DNA of 64,000 nt from Rhodococcus pyridinivorans (GTDB lineage Bacteria > Actinomycetota > Actinomycetes > Mycobacteriales > Mycobacteriaceae), in assembly GCF_900105195.1 (NCBI RefSeq), contig NZ_FNRX01000002.1, positions 3,472,001 to 3,536,000 on the forward strand. Direction: 5' to 3'. The notes under the pieces were generated by a model. The model was not told where the DNA came from. It searched no databases and worked only from the letters and a program-made list of their open reading frames with translations. Below are positions 15,650-28,833 of the stretch, piece after piece (position 1 is the first letter of the stretch; every line of letters begins with the position of its first letter). A program made the translations under genes and the position numbers.

Positions 15650-17218
15650 TCAGTTCTTGGGGAACTTCAGCTTCGACAGGTCGAAGTTCTCGAGTCCCGG
15701 AGGAAGCTCGTCGAGGCCCTTCGGCATCTTCGACAGGTCGGGCATCCCGGCGGGCATGCCGCCTGGGAGACCGGGGAAGCCGCCGGGCATACCGCCCCGC
15801 ACCTTCGGCGGCGTCGGTCCGCGACCGCCCTTCTTCCCCTTCTTGCCCTTCTTGCGCTGATTCTTGCGTGCGCCCGGCATGCCCATCTGGCCGGCCATGG
15901 CCGTCATCATCTTCCGGGCCTCGAAGAACCGGTCGACGAGCTGGTTGACGTCGGAGACCTTCACACCGGAACCGTTGGCGATGCGCAATCGCCGCGAGCC
16001 GTTGATGATCTTCGGGTTGGCGCGCTCCTCCGGCGTCATGCCGCGGATGATCGCCTGGATGCGGTCGAGCTGCTTCTCGTCGACGTTGGCGAGGGCGTCC
16101 TTCATCTGCCCGGCTCCGGGCAGCATGCCCAGGAGATTGGCGATGGGGCCCATCTTCCGCACGGCCATCATCTGCTCGAGGAAGTCCTCGAGGGTGAGCT
16201 CGCCGGAACCGATCTTGTTGGCGGTGGCCTCGGCCTGCTCGGCGTCGAAGACCTGCTCGGCCTGCTCGATCAGGGTGAGCACGTCGCCCATGCCGAGGAT
16301 GCGGCTGGCCATGCGCTCGGGGTGGAAGACGTCGAAGTCCTCGAGCTTCTCACCGGTGGAGGCGAACATGATCGGCTGGCCGGTGAGCTCGCGGACGCTG
16401 AGCGCGGCACCTCCGCGAGCGTCGCCGTCGAGCTTGGTGAGCACCACGCCGGTGAAGCCGACGCCCTCGCGGAACGCCTCGGCTGTGCTCACGGCGTCCT
16501 GACCGATCATCGCGTCGAGGACGAACAACACCTCGTCGGGCTGCACTGCGTCGCGGATGCCCGCGGCCTGCGCCATGAGTTCCTGGTCGATACCGAGGCG
16601 ACCGGCGGTGTCGACGATGACCACGTCGTACTGCTTGTTGCGCGCCTCGGCGATGCCCTGCTCGGCCACGGCGATCGGGTCGGCGGCGGTGACTCCGAGT
16701 TCGTTCTCGCCTCCGCCGATGGAGGTGCCGGGATGGGGCGCGAAGACCGACACGCCGGCACGCTCACCGACCACCTGCAGCTGGGTCACAGCGCCGGGGC
16801 GCTGGAGGTCGCAGGCGACCAGCATCGGGGTGTGCCCCTGCGCCTTGAGCCACTTCGCGAGCTTACCCGCGAGCGTGGTCTTACCGGCACCCTGCAGACC
16901 GGCGAGCATGATGACCGTCGGCGGGTTCTTCGCGAACTGCAGACGACGGGTCTCGCCGCCGAGGATCCCGACGAGTTCCTCGTTGACGATCTTGACGACC
17001 TGCTGGGCCGGGTTGAGCGCGCCATGCACCTCGGCGCCCTTGGCGCGCACCTTGATCTTCTTGATGAACTCGCGCACGACGGGCAGCGCGACGTCGGCCT
17101 CGAGCAGGGCGAGGCGGATCTCACGGCAGGTCGCGTCGATGTCCGCGTCGGACAGCCGCCCCTTGCCGCGCAGGTCCTTCAGGACCCCTGTCAACCTGTC
17201 GGAAAGGGATTCGAACAC
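15650..17218 (-). CDS. ffh: Signal recognition particle GTPase Ffh (SRP54)
   Basis: 522 residues. Four-helix N domain, then the G domain with P-loop GLQGAGKTTLAGKLA, DTAGRLGID and TKLDGDARGGAAL, then a methionine-rich M domain (LGMLPGAGQMKDAL) and a low-complexity C-terminus rich in Gly, Pro and Met (GGMPGGFPGLPGGMPAG). It binds 4.5S RNA and signal sequences on ribosomes and docks with FtsY, encoded upstream on the same strand. The Gly/Met/Pro tail is typical of actinobacterial Ffh. It heads a unit that once included the truncated amidohydrolase. Confidence 0.97.
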   Translation of the reverse strand: MFESLSDRLTGVLKDLRGKGRLSDADIDATCREIRLALLEADVALPVVREFIKKIKVRAKGAEVHGALNPAQQVVKIVNEELVGILGGETRRLQFAKNPPTVIMLAGLQGAGKTTLAGKLAKWLKAQGHTPMLVACDLQRPGAVTQLQVVGERAGVSVFAPHPGTSIGGGENELGVTAADPIAVAEQGIAEARNKQYDVVIVDTAGRLGIDQELMAQAAGIRDAVQPDEVLFVLDAMIGQDAVSTAEAFREGVGFTGVVLTKLDGDARGGAALSVRELTGQPIMFASTGEKLEDFDVFHPERMASRILGMGDVLTLIEQAEQVFDAEQAEATANKIGSGELTLEDFLEQMMAVRKMGPIANLLGMLPGAGQMKDALANVDEKQLDRIQAIIRGMTPEERANPKIINGSRRLRIANGSGVKVSDVNQLVDRFFEARKMMTAMAGQMGMPGARKNQRKKGKKGKKGGRGPTPPKVRGGMPGGFPGLPGGMPAGMPDLSKMPKGLDELPPGLENFDLSKLKFPKN

Positions 17219-17293
17219 CGAATGCGCTCCTGAGCTCTGACGAAGATGCGGACATTGCTGCGAACCAGGGTAACCGCTCCCGATCCCTCGCGA

Positions 17294-17328
17294 TCGCGGG
17301 TGGCCACACCACAGCGCGGGCCACCCGC
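17294..17328 (-). terminator. Hairpin between glnD and ffh
   Basis: Inverted repeat CGCGGGTGGCC ... GGCCACCCGCG, 11-bp GC-rich stem, 13-nt loop, just beyond the glnD stop at 17347. There is no U-run, as is common in high-GC actinobacteria. It likely ends the amtB-glnB-glnD transcript. Confidence 0.55.
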
Positions 17329-17346
17329 GCTGTCACGATCCGTCGG

Positions 17347-20221
<2,875 letters not shown>

Positions 20222-20251
20222 TCATCCCTGCTCACTGTCGTGGTCTTCTTA

Positions 20252-21565
20252 TCACTTGAGAGCCGGCGCGAAGTCGTATGCGGATTCCGCATGTTCGGCT
20301 TCGTCGATACCGCGGGCCTCTTCCTCGTCGCTCACACGCCAGCCCATGGGCTTGAGTGCGAAGGCGATCACTGCGGTGACGACGGCGGTGAACACCAGGG
20401 CGACGACTGCGATGACGATCTGGATGACGAGCTGCTTGTAATCGCCACCGTAGAACAATCCGGTCTCGGTGCCGAGGAAGCCGATGGCGACCGTGCCCCA
20501 CAGGCCGGACACGAGGTGGACACCCACGACGTCGAGCGAGTCGTCGTAACCGAACTTGTACTTCAGACCCACCGCGAGGGCGGACAGGACACCGGCGATG
20601 ACGCCGAGGGCGATCGATCCGACCGGGCTCAGCGAGCCGGCAGCGGGGGTGATGGCGACCAGGCCGGCGACGGTACCGGACGCGGCACCGAGGCTGGTGG
20701 CCTTGCCGTCACGGATGCGCTCGGTGAGGAGCCAGCCGAGGATGGCGGCGGCGGTGGCGGTGGTGGTGTTGACCCAGGCCAGGCCGGCAGTACCGTCGGC
20801 GGCGAAGGCCGAACCGGCGTTGAAGCCGAACCATCCGAACCACAGCAGCGCGGCACCGAGCATGACGAACGGCAGGTTGTGCGGACGGAAGGCGGTGCGA
20901 CCGAAGCCGGCACGCTTGCCGATGACGACGGCCAGGACGAGAGCGGCGATACCGGCGTTGATGTGTACGACCGTGCCACCGGCGAAGTCGATCGGCTCCA
21001 CCGCGGCGCTGACCTCTCCGCCGTCCTCGACGGTGCCGAACATGGCCGCTGCGATGCTGTCCTCGGAGCCCGAGAGCAGGCCGCCACCCCACACCATGTG
21101 GGCGAGCGGGAAGTAGGCGCAGGTGACCCAGATGGCCGCGAACGCCATCCACGTACCGAACTTCACGCGCTCGGCCAGCGCACCGCTGATCAGGGCGGTG
21201 GTGATGATCGCGAAGGTCACCTGGAAACCGATGTCGATGATCTGCGGGTAGTTGCCCGAACCACTTGCAAGGAACTCACCATCCTCGCCGTACATGGCTC
21301 CCTGCAGACCGAACTGCTCGAAGGGGTTCGCGAAGATCCCGAGTACGCTCTCGTTGCCGTAGGACATCGACCAGCCCCACAGGACGTAGATGACCCCGAT
21401 CACGGCCATCGCGCCGAAGGACATCATCATCATGTTGAGCACGGACTTGGAACGGGACATCCCGCCGTAGAAGAACGCCAGGCCCGGGGTCATCAGAAGC
21501 ACGAGCGACGCTGCTATCAGCATCCACGCTGCGTCGCCGGTGTTCACCACTTCCTCCACTTGCAA
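20252..21565 (-). CDS. amtB: Ammonium transporter AmtB
   Basis: 437 residues with 11 predicted transmembrane helices and an extracytoplasmic N-terminus (TGDAAWMLIAASLVLLMTPGLAFFYGGM). Amt signature blocks are present: SKSVLNMMMMSFGAM, FAIITTALISGALAERVKFG, VHINAGIAALVLAVVIGKR and VHLVSGLWGTVAIG, the last two carrying the conserved pore histidines. It conducts ammonium into the cell and is gated by the PII protein encoded next. The upstream spacer holds a GlnR-like site. Confidence 0.96.
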   Translation of the reverse strand: MQVEEVVNTGDAAWMLIAASLVLLMTPGLAFFYGGMSRSKSVLNMMMMSFGAMAVIGVIYVLWGWSMSYGNESVLGIFANPFEQFGLQGAMYGEDGEFLASGSGNYPQIIDIGFQVTFAIITTALISGALAERVKFGTWMAFAAIWVTCAYFPLAHMVWGGGLLSGSEDSIAAAMFGTVEDGGEVSAAVEPIDFAGGTVVHINAGIAALVLAVVIGKRAGFGRTAFRPHNLPFVMLGAALLWFGWFGFNAGSAFAADGTAGLAWVNTTTATAAAILGWLLTERIRDGKATSLGAASGTVAGLVAITPAAGSLSPVGSIALGVIAGVLSALAVGLKYKFGYDDSLDVVGVHLVSGLWGTVAIGFLGTETGLFYGGDYKQLVIQIVIAVVALVFTAVVTAVIAFALKPMGWRVSDEEEARGIDEAEHAESAYDFAPALK

Positions 21566-21676
21566 CCTCCCTGTAGGCCGCGCCGAGCGGCGCGTTGTCG
21601 AGGGAAAGCTTGCTGCCCGGATGTTTCCGTGGAGGCGCCGCGCTGTTTCGTGGGCGTGAACGCAGGAACCGACCTT

Positions 21677-21692
21677 GTTTCATCCTTGTTTC
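21677..21692 (-). promoter_or_regulatory. Putative GlnR box upstream of amtB
   Basis: On the minus strand the sequence reads GAAAC-AAGGAT-GAAAC, two GAAAC half-sites spaced by six, which is the layout of actinobacterial GlnR operators (gTnAC/GaAAC-n6-GaAAC). It lies about 110-125 bp ahead of the amtB start within a 215-bp intergenic region that has no other gene. It would activate amtB-glnB-glnD under nitrogen limitation. Recognition is by eye. Confidence 0.55.
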
Positions 21693-21726
21693 ACACTTTT
21701 CGGACACCGCATCCCCACCGACGGAA

Positions 21727-21760
21727 CCGGCCGCTGCCCGCATGAGCGGACAGCGGCCGG
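21727..21760 (-). terminator. Terminator after ftsY
   Basis: Strong hairpin CCGGCCGCTG / CAGCGGCCGG (21727-21736 with 21751-21760), extended by an inner CCGC/GCGG helix and an ATGA loop. It sits 20 bp beyond the ftsY stop and would end the smc-ftsY transcript before the amtB promoter. Confidence 0.7.
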
Positions 21761-21780
21761 AACAACGGACGCGGTGCGGA

Positions 21781-23373
21781 TCAGCCCAACAGGGCGTCCA
21801 CGAAGGCTTCCGGTTCGAAGGGGGCGAGATCGTCGGCGCCCTCACCGAGACCCACCAGCTTCACCGGGACGCCGAGTTCGTGCTGCACCTGGAAGACGAT
21901 GCCGCCCTTGGCGGTTCCGTCGAGCTTGGTGAGCACCACACCGGTGATGTCGACGACCTCGGCGAACACGCGGGCCTGCATCAGACCGTTCTGGCCGATC
22001 GTCGCGTCGAGGACGAGCAGAACCTCGTCGACGGCGGCCTTCTTCTCCACGACGCGCTTGACCTTGCCGAGCTCGTCCATCAGGCCGGTCTTGGTGTGCA
22101 GGCGGCCGGCGGTGTCGACGAGGACCGCGTCGACACCGTTGTCGATGCCCCTCGCGACGGCATCGAACGCCACCGCGGCCGGATCGGCGGCCTCCTTGCC
22201 GCGGACGACCTCGGCGCCGACGCGTTCGGCCCAGGTCTGCAGCTGGTCGGCGGCCGCGGCACGGAAGGTGTCGGCGGCACCGAGCAGCACCCGGCGTCCG
22301 TCCGCGACGAGCACGCGGGCGAGCTTGCCGGTCGTCGTGGTCTTTCCGGTGCCGTTGACACCGACGACGAGCAGCACCGCGGGATGGTCCTCGTGCGGGA
22401 GGGCCCGGATGGAGCGGTCGAGCTCGGGGCGGAGCTCATCGACAAGCACGCTGCGCAGCACAGCGCGGGCGTCGGCCTCGCTGCGCACGTTGTTCACGAC
22501 CATCTCCTCACGCAGACGGTCGACGATCTTGGTGGTCGTCGCGGCACCGAGGTCGGCCACGAGCAGCGTGTCCTCGATCTCCTCCCAGGAGTCCTCGTCG
22601 AGATCGCCACCACCGAGCAGGCCGAGCAGGCTCTTGCCGACCGCTGACTGCGAGCGGGCCAGACGGCCGCGCAGGCGGACAAGGCGACCTGCGGTGGGTT
22701 CGATCTCCTCGATCGGGGCTGCCGGAGGAACAGCGGCCGGTCCGGCCGGTTCGACGACCTCGGGTTCGGTGACCTCGGGTTCGGCAACGGTCTCTGTCGC
22801 CGGGGCGGGCTCGACCTCGGGCTCGACGGGCTCGGGAGCGGGACGCTCCGGCTCCGGGGCGACCTCGGGCTCGACCGGCTCCGGTTCGGCAGGCTTCGGC
22901 TCCGCAGGCTCCGGCTCGGGCTTGGGCTCGACCTTCGGCTCGGGCTTCGGTTCCGCCTTCGGCTCGGGCTTCGGCTCCGCCTTCGGCGCAGGCGCAGGTT
23001 CCGCCTTCGGCGCAGGCGCAGGTTCCGCCTTCGGCTCGGCGGGTGCGGGTGCGCTCGGCGGAGCTTCGGTGATCTCCTCCGGCAACGGCACCGTGCGGGG
23101 CGCCGGCTCCGGCTTCACCGCAGGCTTCGGTGCCGGTTTCGGCGCAGGTCGGGGGGCCGGCGCCGGTGGCGCGGCCGTGCCCTGCGAGAAACTGAATCCG
23201 CTCTGTGCCTTGTAACCGCCCGAGCGGTCCTTTGTCTCGGCGGAATCGAGCTGCGGGGTCTCGGGCGCCTTCAGCGACACCTGCCGCCGCCGGTAGAGGG
23301 TCAGACCGACGACGAGCGCGACGAGAACGACCGCCAGCGCGGCGGCGATGACTATCCAGGCTCCGGTACTCAC
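21781..23373 (-). CDS. ftsY: Signal recognition particle receptor FtsY
   Basis: 530 residues. An N-terminal transmembrane helix (WIVIAAALAVVLVALVVGLTLY) is followed by a very long acidic low-complexity region (residues about 60-220, repeats of AEPKPEPK / APAPKAEP type), then the NG GTPase: GVNGTGKTTTTGKLA, DTAGRLHTKTGLMDELGK and TKLDGTAKGGIVF. It is the membrane receptor for SRP-ribosome complexes. The TM anchor plus Pro/Glu/Ala linker is typical of actinobacteria, but the linker is long. Twelve bp separate it from smc, so both are co-transcribed. Confidence 0.96.
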   Translation of the reverse strand: MSTGAWIVIAAALAVVLVALVVGLTLYRRRQVSLKAPETPQLDSAETKDRSGGYKAQSGFSFSQGTAAPPAPAPRPAPKPAPKPAVKPEPAPRTVPLPEEITEAPPSAPAPAEPKAEPAPAPKAEPAPAPKAEPKPEPKAEPKPEPKVEPKPEPEPAEPKPAEPEPVEPEVAPEPERPAPEPVEPEVEPAPATETVAEPEVTEPEVVEPAGPAAVPPAAPIEEIEPTAGRLVRLRGRLARSQSAVGKSLLGLLGGGDLDEDSWEEIEDTLLVADLGAATTTKIVDRLREEMVVNNVRSEADARAVLRSVLVDELRPELDRSIRALPHEDHPAVLLVVGVNGTGKTTTTGKLARVLVADGRRVLLGAADTFRAAAADQLQTWAERVGAEVVRGKEAADPAAVAFDAVARGIDNGVDAVLVDTAGRLHTKTGLMDELGKVKRVVEKKAAVDEVLLVLDATIGQNGLMQARVFAEVVDITGVVLTKLDGTAKGGIVFQVQHELGVPVKLVGLGEGADDLAPFEPEAFVDALLG

Positions 23374-23385
23374 GCACCCATACTG

Positions 23386-26300
23386 TCAGGCCTGGAGCTC
23401 TTCCTCCGGTTCGGGGACCGGTGTCGCGATCTCGCGTCCGCGCAGTCGCTGCGAGATGACCCGGGTGATGCCGTCGCCCCGCATGCTCACGCCGTACAGC
23501 GCGTCGGCGACCTCCATCGTCGGCTTCTGGTGGGTGATGACGATGAGTTGGGACTTCTCGCGCAGCTGCTCGAACAGCCCGATCAACCGTCGCAGGTTGG
23601 TGTCGTCGAGCGCGGCCTCGACCTCGTCCATCACGTAAAAGGGCGACGGACGGGCCCGGAAGATCGCGACCAGCATCGCCACCGCGGTCAGGGACTTCTC
23701 GCCGCCCGACAGCAGCGACAGGCGCTTGACCTTCTTGCCCGGCGGCCGGGCCTCGACCTCGATGCCGGTGGTGAGCATGTCGCTCGGGTCGGTGAGCACG
23801 AGCCGCCCCTCACCGCCGGGGAACAACTTCGCGAAGACCTGTTCGAACTCGCGTTCGACGTCGGCGTACGCCTCGGTGAACACCTGCAGGATTCGCGCGT
23901 CGACCTCCTCGACGACAGCGAGCAGGTCCTTGCGGGCGCTCTTGACGTCCTCGAGCTGGGTAGACAGGAAGTTGTACCGCTCCTCGAGCGCCGCGAACTC
24001 CTCCAACGCGAGGGGGTTGACGCGTCCGAGCGTCGCGAGATCCTTCTCGGCGCGCTTGGCCCGCCGCTCCTGGGTGACCCGGTCGTAGGGCATCGGTTGG
24101 GGAGCGACGACCTGTTCGCCGCGTTCGCGGGCCTGCTCGTACTCGGCCATCTCCAGCGGCGTCGGCGGCAGCGGCACGTCGGGGCCGTACTCGGCCACGA
24201 GGTCGTCGAGGGCGATGCCGTGCTGCTCGAGGATGGTCTGTTCGAGTTGCTCGATCCGGAGCGAGGCCTGCGCCCGGGCCACTTCGTCGCGATGCACCGC
24301 GTCGGTGAGCTGGTCGCGCTGCACGGACAGTTCGCGGACGAGTTCGCGGGCCCGTTCGAGTTGCTCGGCGCATTCGGCGCGGCGCCGGTTCAGGTCGTCG
24401 CGCTGTGCGAGTGCCGTCGCCACGGCCACCTCGAGTTGTTCGGCGAGTCGCTGCCCTGATTCGGCCACCGCAGCGGCGACGGCCGCCGCCTGACGACGCG
24501 CGATCCGGGCACGTTCGGCACGAGCACGGGCCTCGCGCTCGGCCTGCGCGGCACGACGAAGCGAATCCGCTTTGCCCCGAAGCGCTTCGGCACGTTCCTC
24601 GGCCGTGCGCGCCGCGAGTCGCGCCTCGACCTCGACGGCCCGGACCTCGGCGAGCGCGGTCGCGGCCATCTCCCGCTCGGCGGCGGTGTGATCGGTGCCC
24701 GCACCGTCGCTACTTCCGGCCGAGTCGTCCTCGGCCAGGCGCAGTCGCTCCTCGAGCTCGACCAGCTTCTCCCGTGCCGCGTCGCGTTCCTTCTCTGCCT
24801 CCGTGCGTTGGGCTGCGAGGCGTCCGGATTCGGCGTGAGCGGTGCGTGCCGCCTGGCCGAGCCGACCGAGTTGTTCGTAGACGGCCGACATCGCCGCGTC
24901 GGACTCGTTGAGCGCGGCGAGAGTCTGTTCGACGTGTTCGGCGCGTTCGGCCTGTTCCGCGAGTGCGCCCGCGAGGGCTGCGGCCAGTTCCTCGGAGCGA
25001 CGTTCGGCCTGTTCGAGGCCGGCACGGGAAGTATCGATCGCCGCCTGGATCTCGAGGGTGCTCGGGGCGCGGTGCGAGCCGCCGACCACCCAGCCCGCGC
25101 CGGCGAGGTCTCCTCCGCGCGTCACGGCGCGCAGATCGGGCCGGGCAGCGCAGACCCCGAGGGCAGTGGGCAGGTCGTCGACCACGACGGTGCGGGCCAG
25201 CAGGCCGTCGACGCCTCCGCGCAGGTCGGCGGGGCACTCGACGACCTCGCGGAGCCATCGGGCACCGGACGGCAGGTCGCCGGTGTCGGTGGGACCGGCA
25301 GTGCCGGACAGGACGAATGCCACCCGGCCCTGGTCGGCTTCGGCGAGCGCTGCGACCGCCGAGATCGCGGCGTCGGCCGACTCCACCTCGAGGGCGTCGG
25401 CCGCGGCGCCGAAGGCAGCTGCGACGGCGGCCTCGTATCCCGAGGACACCCGGAGCCGGTCGGCGAGGCGCCCCACGAGTCCGTCGCCGGAACGCGTGTC
25501 GATCAGCCAGGCCGCGCCGTCGGTGCGTTCGAGTCCCATCGACAGGGCTTCGATACGGGCGCCGAGCGAGGCGACCACCTTGCCCGCGGCGCGTTCTGCC
25601 TCCTGGAGTTCGGTGACCCGCTCGTCGGCGAGCCGCTGTGCTTCCAGCGCTCGTTCGTGCTGCGCGTCGGCGTCGATCTCACCGGCGTCGAGATCGTCGA
25701 TGCGTGCCTGAGCGGTCTCGAACTCGGCCTGTGCGGCGACGCCGCGGAGCCGGGCCTCCTCGATGGCGACGGTCAGGCGTGCGATCTCCGCGTCGATCGA
25801 TTCGGCGCGGGTGCGCATCGTCTCGACCTGGCCTGCGAGACGCGCGAGGCCCTCGCGCCGGTCGGCGACGGCACGCACCGCGGCCAGATGTGCGCGTTCG
25901 GCGGCCGCTGCGGCCTCCTCCTGCGCGGCGAGCTGCTCGCGGGCCGCCTCGAGGGCTCCGTGCGCGATCTGGACGGCCTCGACCAGTTCCGCTTCCTCGG
26001 CGTCGATCCGGTCGGCACGGGCTTCCATCTCGTCGGGATCCTGACCGGAACGGTCCTCGGGTTCGGCGTGCAGGTGCCGGGCGCGTTCCTGCGCGACCCG
26101 CACGGTCGCCGAGACGCGCTCGGCGAGGGCGGACAGGCGGAACCAGGTCTGCGACGCCGCTTCGGCACCGGGAGTGAGCTGCGCGAGGGCCTGTTCGTGG
26201 CGGGCGAGTTCGGCGTTAGCGTCGTCGAAGGCCGCGAGCACGGTGTCGAGCCGCTCCCGGACCATCTTTTCCTGCTCGTCGTGCCCGGCGAGTTCGGCGC

Positions 26301-27012
26301 GGCGCGTGACGAGGTCGTCGGCGGCCAGACGTAACCGCGCGTCGCGCAGGTCGGCCTGGATGGTCTGGGCGCGACGCGCGACCTCGGCCTGCCGGCCGAG
26401 CGGTTTGAGCTGGCGGCGCAGCTCGGCGGTGAGGTCGGTGAGGCGCGCGAGGTTGGCCTGCATCGAGTCGAGCTTGCGCAGCGCCTTTTCCTTGCGCTTG
26501 CGGTGCTTGAGGACGCCGGCGGCCTCCTCGATGAAGGCGCGTCGGTCCTCCGGGCGGGATTCGAGGATCGCGGCGAGGCGGCCCTGACCGACGATGACGT
26601 GCATCTCGCGGCCGATACCGGAGTCGGACAACAGTTCCTGTACGTCCATGAGACGGCAGGAACTGCCGTTGATCTCGTATTCGCCCGCGCCGTCGCGGAA
26701 CATGCGGCGAGTGACGGAGACCTCGGAGTACTCGATGGGCAGCGCACCGTCGGAGTTGTCGATGGTGAGCGTGACCTCGGCGCGTCCGAGCGGCGGGCGG
26801 CCGGCGGTTCCGGCGAAGATGACGTCCTGCATCTTGCCGCCGCGCAGGGCCTTGGCGCCCTGCTCCCCCATCACCCAGGTGAGTGCGTCGACGACGTTCG
26901 ACTTGCCGGACCCGTTGGGGCCCACCACACAGGTGATACCCGGTTCGAAACGGAGAGTCGTCGACGAGGCGAAGGACTTGAAGCCCTTCAACGTCAGACT
27001 CTTGAGGTACAT
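23386..27012 (-). CDS. smc: Chromosome segregation ATPase SMC
   Basis: 1208 residues, full length. N-terminal Walker [20 protein letters not shown], long coiled coil, hinge at about residues 500-660 ([30 protein letters not shown]), second coiled coil, then the signature [18 protein letters not shown] and Walker [14 protein letters not shown]. It forms the condensin-like complex with ScpA/ScpB that organises chromosome arms. The coiled-coil helices are rich in Ala, Arg and Glu. It is the upstream gene of the smc-ftsY unit. Confidence 0.97.
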   Translation of the reverse strand: MYLKSLTLKGFKSFASSTTLRFEPGITCVVGPNGSGKSNVVDALTWVMGEQGAKALRGGKMQDVIFAGTAGRPPLGRAEVTLTIDNSDGALPIEYSEVSVTRRMFRDGAGEYEINGSSCRLMDVQELLSDSGIGREMHVIVGQGRLAAILESRPEDRRAFIEEAAGVLKHRKRKEKALRKLDSMQANLARLTDLTAELRRQLKPLGRQAEVARRAQTIQADLRDARLRLAADDLVTRRAELAGHDEQEKMVRERLDTVLAAFDDANAELARHEQALAQLTPGAEAASQTWFRLSALAERVSATVRVAQERARHLHAEPEDRSGQDPDEMEARADRIDAEEAELVEAVQIAHGALEAAREQLAAQEEAAAAAERAHLAAVRAVADRREGLARLAGQVETMRTRAESIDAEIARLTVAIEEARLRGVAAQAEFETAQARIDDLDAGEIDADAQHERALEAQRLADERVTELQEAERAAGKVVASLGARIEALSMGLERTDGAAWLIDTRSGDGLVGRLADRLRVSSGYEAAVAAAFGAAADALEVESADAAISAVAALAEADQGRVAFVLSGTAGPTDTGDLPSGARWLREVVECPADLRGGVDGLLARTVVVDDLPTALGVCAARPDLRAVTRGGDLAGAGWVVGGSHRAPSTLEIQAAIDTSRAGLEQAERRSEELAAALAGALAEQAERAEHVEQTLAALNESDAAMSAVYEQLGRLGQAARTAHAESGRLAAQRTEAEKERDAAREKLVELEERLRLAEDDSAGSSDGAGTDHTAAEREMAATALAEVRAVEVEARLAARTAEERAEALRGKADSLRRAAQAEREARARAERARIARRQAAAVAAAVAESGQRLAEQLEVAVATALAQRDDLNRRRAECAEQLERARELVRELSVQRDQLTDAVHRDEVARAQASLRIEQLEQTILEQHGIALDDLVAEYGPDVPLPPTPLEMAEYEQARERGEQVVAPQPMPYDRVTQERRAKRAEKDLATLGRVNPLALEEFAALEERYNFLSTQLEDVKSARKDLLAVVEEVDARILQVFTEAYADVEREFEQVFAKLFPGGEGRLVLTDPSDMLTTGIEVEARPPGKKVKRLSLLSGGEKSLTAVAMLVAIFRARPSPFYVMDEVEAALDDTNLRRLIGLFEQLREKSQLIVITHQKPTMEVADALYGVSMRGDGITRVISQRLRGREIATPVPEPEEELQA

Positions 27013-27048
27013 GGGTGAGAACTCTACCGGCGGGTTGTGACCGCTTTC

Positions 27049-28023
27049 CTAGGCCGGGTGCACCGCGCGGACCGTCCCGTCGAAACCGGTCGTGTACAGG
27101 ACGTTCGGGTCCCAGCCCGGTCCCGAACCGAAGGCGAGCGAGGACATCAGTGGGATGCCCTCGGCGATGCGGCAGCTGTGCCCGGTCGCCGGATCGACCC
27201 GCAGGACCGCGCCGGCGAGGTTGAGCGCGATGTACAGCGCGCCGTCGGGACCGATCGTGAGGTCGTCGGGCATAGAGAGCAGCCCCGGCCCGGGCAGGTC
27301 GATGCTGCGCACGGGTCCTTCGAGGTCGCGTGCGTCGAGGATGTGGAGCCGGTTGACGTTCTCGAAGGTCGTCACGGTGTAGACGGTGTCGCCGTCGACG
27401 GCGATGCCGTTGACGGATCCGAGATCGGTACGGACGACGCGGGCCTCGCCACCGCCGGCGGGCACGAGGGTGAGTCCGACCTCGCCGAGATCGCGTGAGG
27501 TGAGCATCGATCCGTCCGACAGCCGGCCGAGGCCGTTGGGCATGACCAGCCCGGTGCCGTGGGTGCCGCGTTCACCCGTATCGAGGTCGAGCGTGTCGAT
27601 CGTGCCGTCGGCGATCCCGGCCAACCCCGAGACGGTCGTGTTGCCCACGTTCAGGTACACGGTGGGAACGTCGACGACGATGCCGCCCGGACCGGTCACC
27701 TCGGACAGCACGGTGGTCACGCTGCCGTCGGGAGTGATCCGGCGCAGCGCTCCGGGGCCGACGAAGGAGGTGTCCGAGACGAGCAGACCGCCCCGCTCGT
27801 CGAACGCCAGGTTCTCGAGGACACCGAGCCCCGACGCGACCGTCGTGACGGACCGCGGTGCGCAGGCAGCCGGAACGAACGCCGCCGGTGCTGTGGCAGC
27901 GGGACCGGCCGCCGCCGGTGCTGCGGCAGTGGGACCGGCCGCCGCCGGTGCTGCGGCCAGGGGTGCCACTGCCACAGCGGCGGCTGCTGCCGCCACCATC
28001 GTCGAACGTGCACGCCTGCCCAT
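27049..28023 (-). CDS. Secreted beta-propeller (SMP-30/gluconolactonase-like) protein
   Basis: 324 residues from ATG 28023, which follows GAGGGGGAG; a longer frame upstream lacks a ribosome site. The N-terminus is a signal peptide (MGRRARSTMVAAAAAAVAVAPLAAAPA) running into an Ala/Pro/Gly repeat. The rest shows NHL/SMP-30-like repeats (GVLENLAFDERGGLLVSDT, GPGGIVVDVPTVYLNVG, VNGIAVDGDTVYTVTTFENVNRL, MPDDLTIGPDGALYIALNLAG). It is probably an exported six-bladed propeller; substrate unknown. It lies directly upstream of smc on the same strand (36 bp). Confidence 0.75.
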   Translation of the reverse strand: MGRRARSTMVAAAAAAVAVAPLAAAPAAAGPTAAAPAAAGPAATAPAAFVPAACAPRSVTTVASGLGVLENLAFDERGGLLVSDTSFVGPGALRRITPDGSVTTVLSEVTGPGGIVVDVPTVYLNVGNTTVSGLAGIADGTIDTLDLDTGERGTHGTGLVMPNGLGRLSDGSMLTSRDLGEVGLTLVPAGGGEARVVRTDLGSVNGIAVDGDTVYTVTTFENVNRLHILDARDLEGPVRSIDLPGPGLLSMPDDLTIGPDGALYIALNLAGAVLRVDPATGHSCRIAEGIPLMSSLAFGSGPGWDPNVLYTTGFDGTVRAVHPA

Positions 28024-28112
28024 ATGTCTCCCCCTCGCCGACCGCGACCCCCCCGGCCGCTTGCACCCGATCGCGGCAGGATACCAAGCCGAACGGACAA
28101 ACAGGACGGATG

Positions 28113-28400
28113 TCAGCGTTCGACGAAACCGTCGAGGTCGCCGCGCGCGGGATCCCACGATTCGACGACGAGCCGCACCTCACCGGGGGTGTCGCCGGAT
28201 CGCAGCCACGCGAGGAGCTGTTCGAGTGCCGGCCGGGGGCCTTCGGCCACGACCATGACGCGACCGTCGGGATGATTCGTCGCGTGCCCGACGAGACCGA
28301 GTTCGAGTGCGCGGGCACGCGTGAACCAGCGGAAACCGACCCCCTGGACGCGGCCGTGCACCCACGCCGTGAGCCGTTCGACGTCTGCGGGGGCGCTCAT
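28113..28400 (-). CDS. acyP: Acylphosphatase
   Basis: 95 residues. The active-site loop [17 protein letters not shown] holds the phosphate-binding Arg, and [17 protein letters not shown] holds the catalytic Asn. It hydrolyses acyl phosphates. It starts 3 bp after the OsmC stop, so the two are co-transcribed. In related genomes an acylphosphatase gene next to smc is normal. Confidence 0.92.
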   Translation of the reverse strand: MSAPADVERLTAWVHGRVQGVGFRWFTRARALELGLVGHATNHPDGRVMVVAEGPRPALEQLLAWLRSGDTPGEVRLVVESWDPARGDLDGFVER

Positions 28401-28403
28401 CGA

Positions 28404-28833
28404 TCAGTCCTCGGGGGTGATCGTCAGCGAGACCTCGGTGCCCGCCTCGAGGGTGCGGCCCACCGTGCACACCTTGTCGACGGAGCGTTCGACGAGGGCG
28501 ATGAGGCGGTCCCGTGCGTCTGCGTCGAGCTCCGACAGGTCGAGGATCATCTCCTCCTCGAGGTGCGGGTAGACCTCGTTCTCGCGGTCGGCGGCACCGG
28601 AGACGCGGATCGTCGCGTCGTAGTCGTCGCCGAGCCTGCGGGACAGCGGGAAGTCCGAAGCCATGCCGGAGCACGCGGCGAGCGCGATCTTGAGCAGCTC
28701 GCCCGGGGTGAAGACGCCCTCGACGCTCTCCGAGCCGATGAGCACCTCGGCGCCGCGGGAGCTGCGTCCGGTGTAACGGCGCGTGCCGGTGCGCTCGACC
28801 CACAGCTCGGTGGTGGGAAGGTCGGAAGTCTGG

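Noticed and set aside
15284..17233. Plus-strand open frame of 649 codons opposite ffh
   Set aside because: Antisense shadow of ffh and the amidohydrolase fragment; protein is rich in Leu, Gly, His and Arg with no family likeness.
22700..23215. Plus-strand Gly/Ser-rich repeat protein opposite ftsY
   Set aside because: The GSGSG-type repeats are the antisense reading of the Pro/Glu/Ala linker of FtsY.
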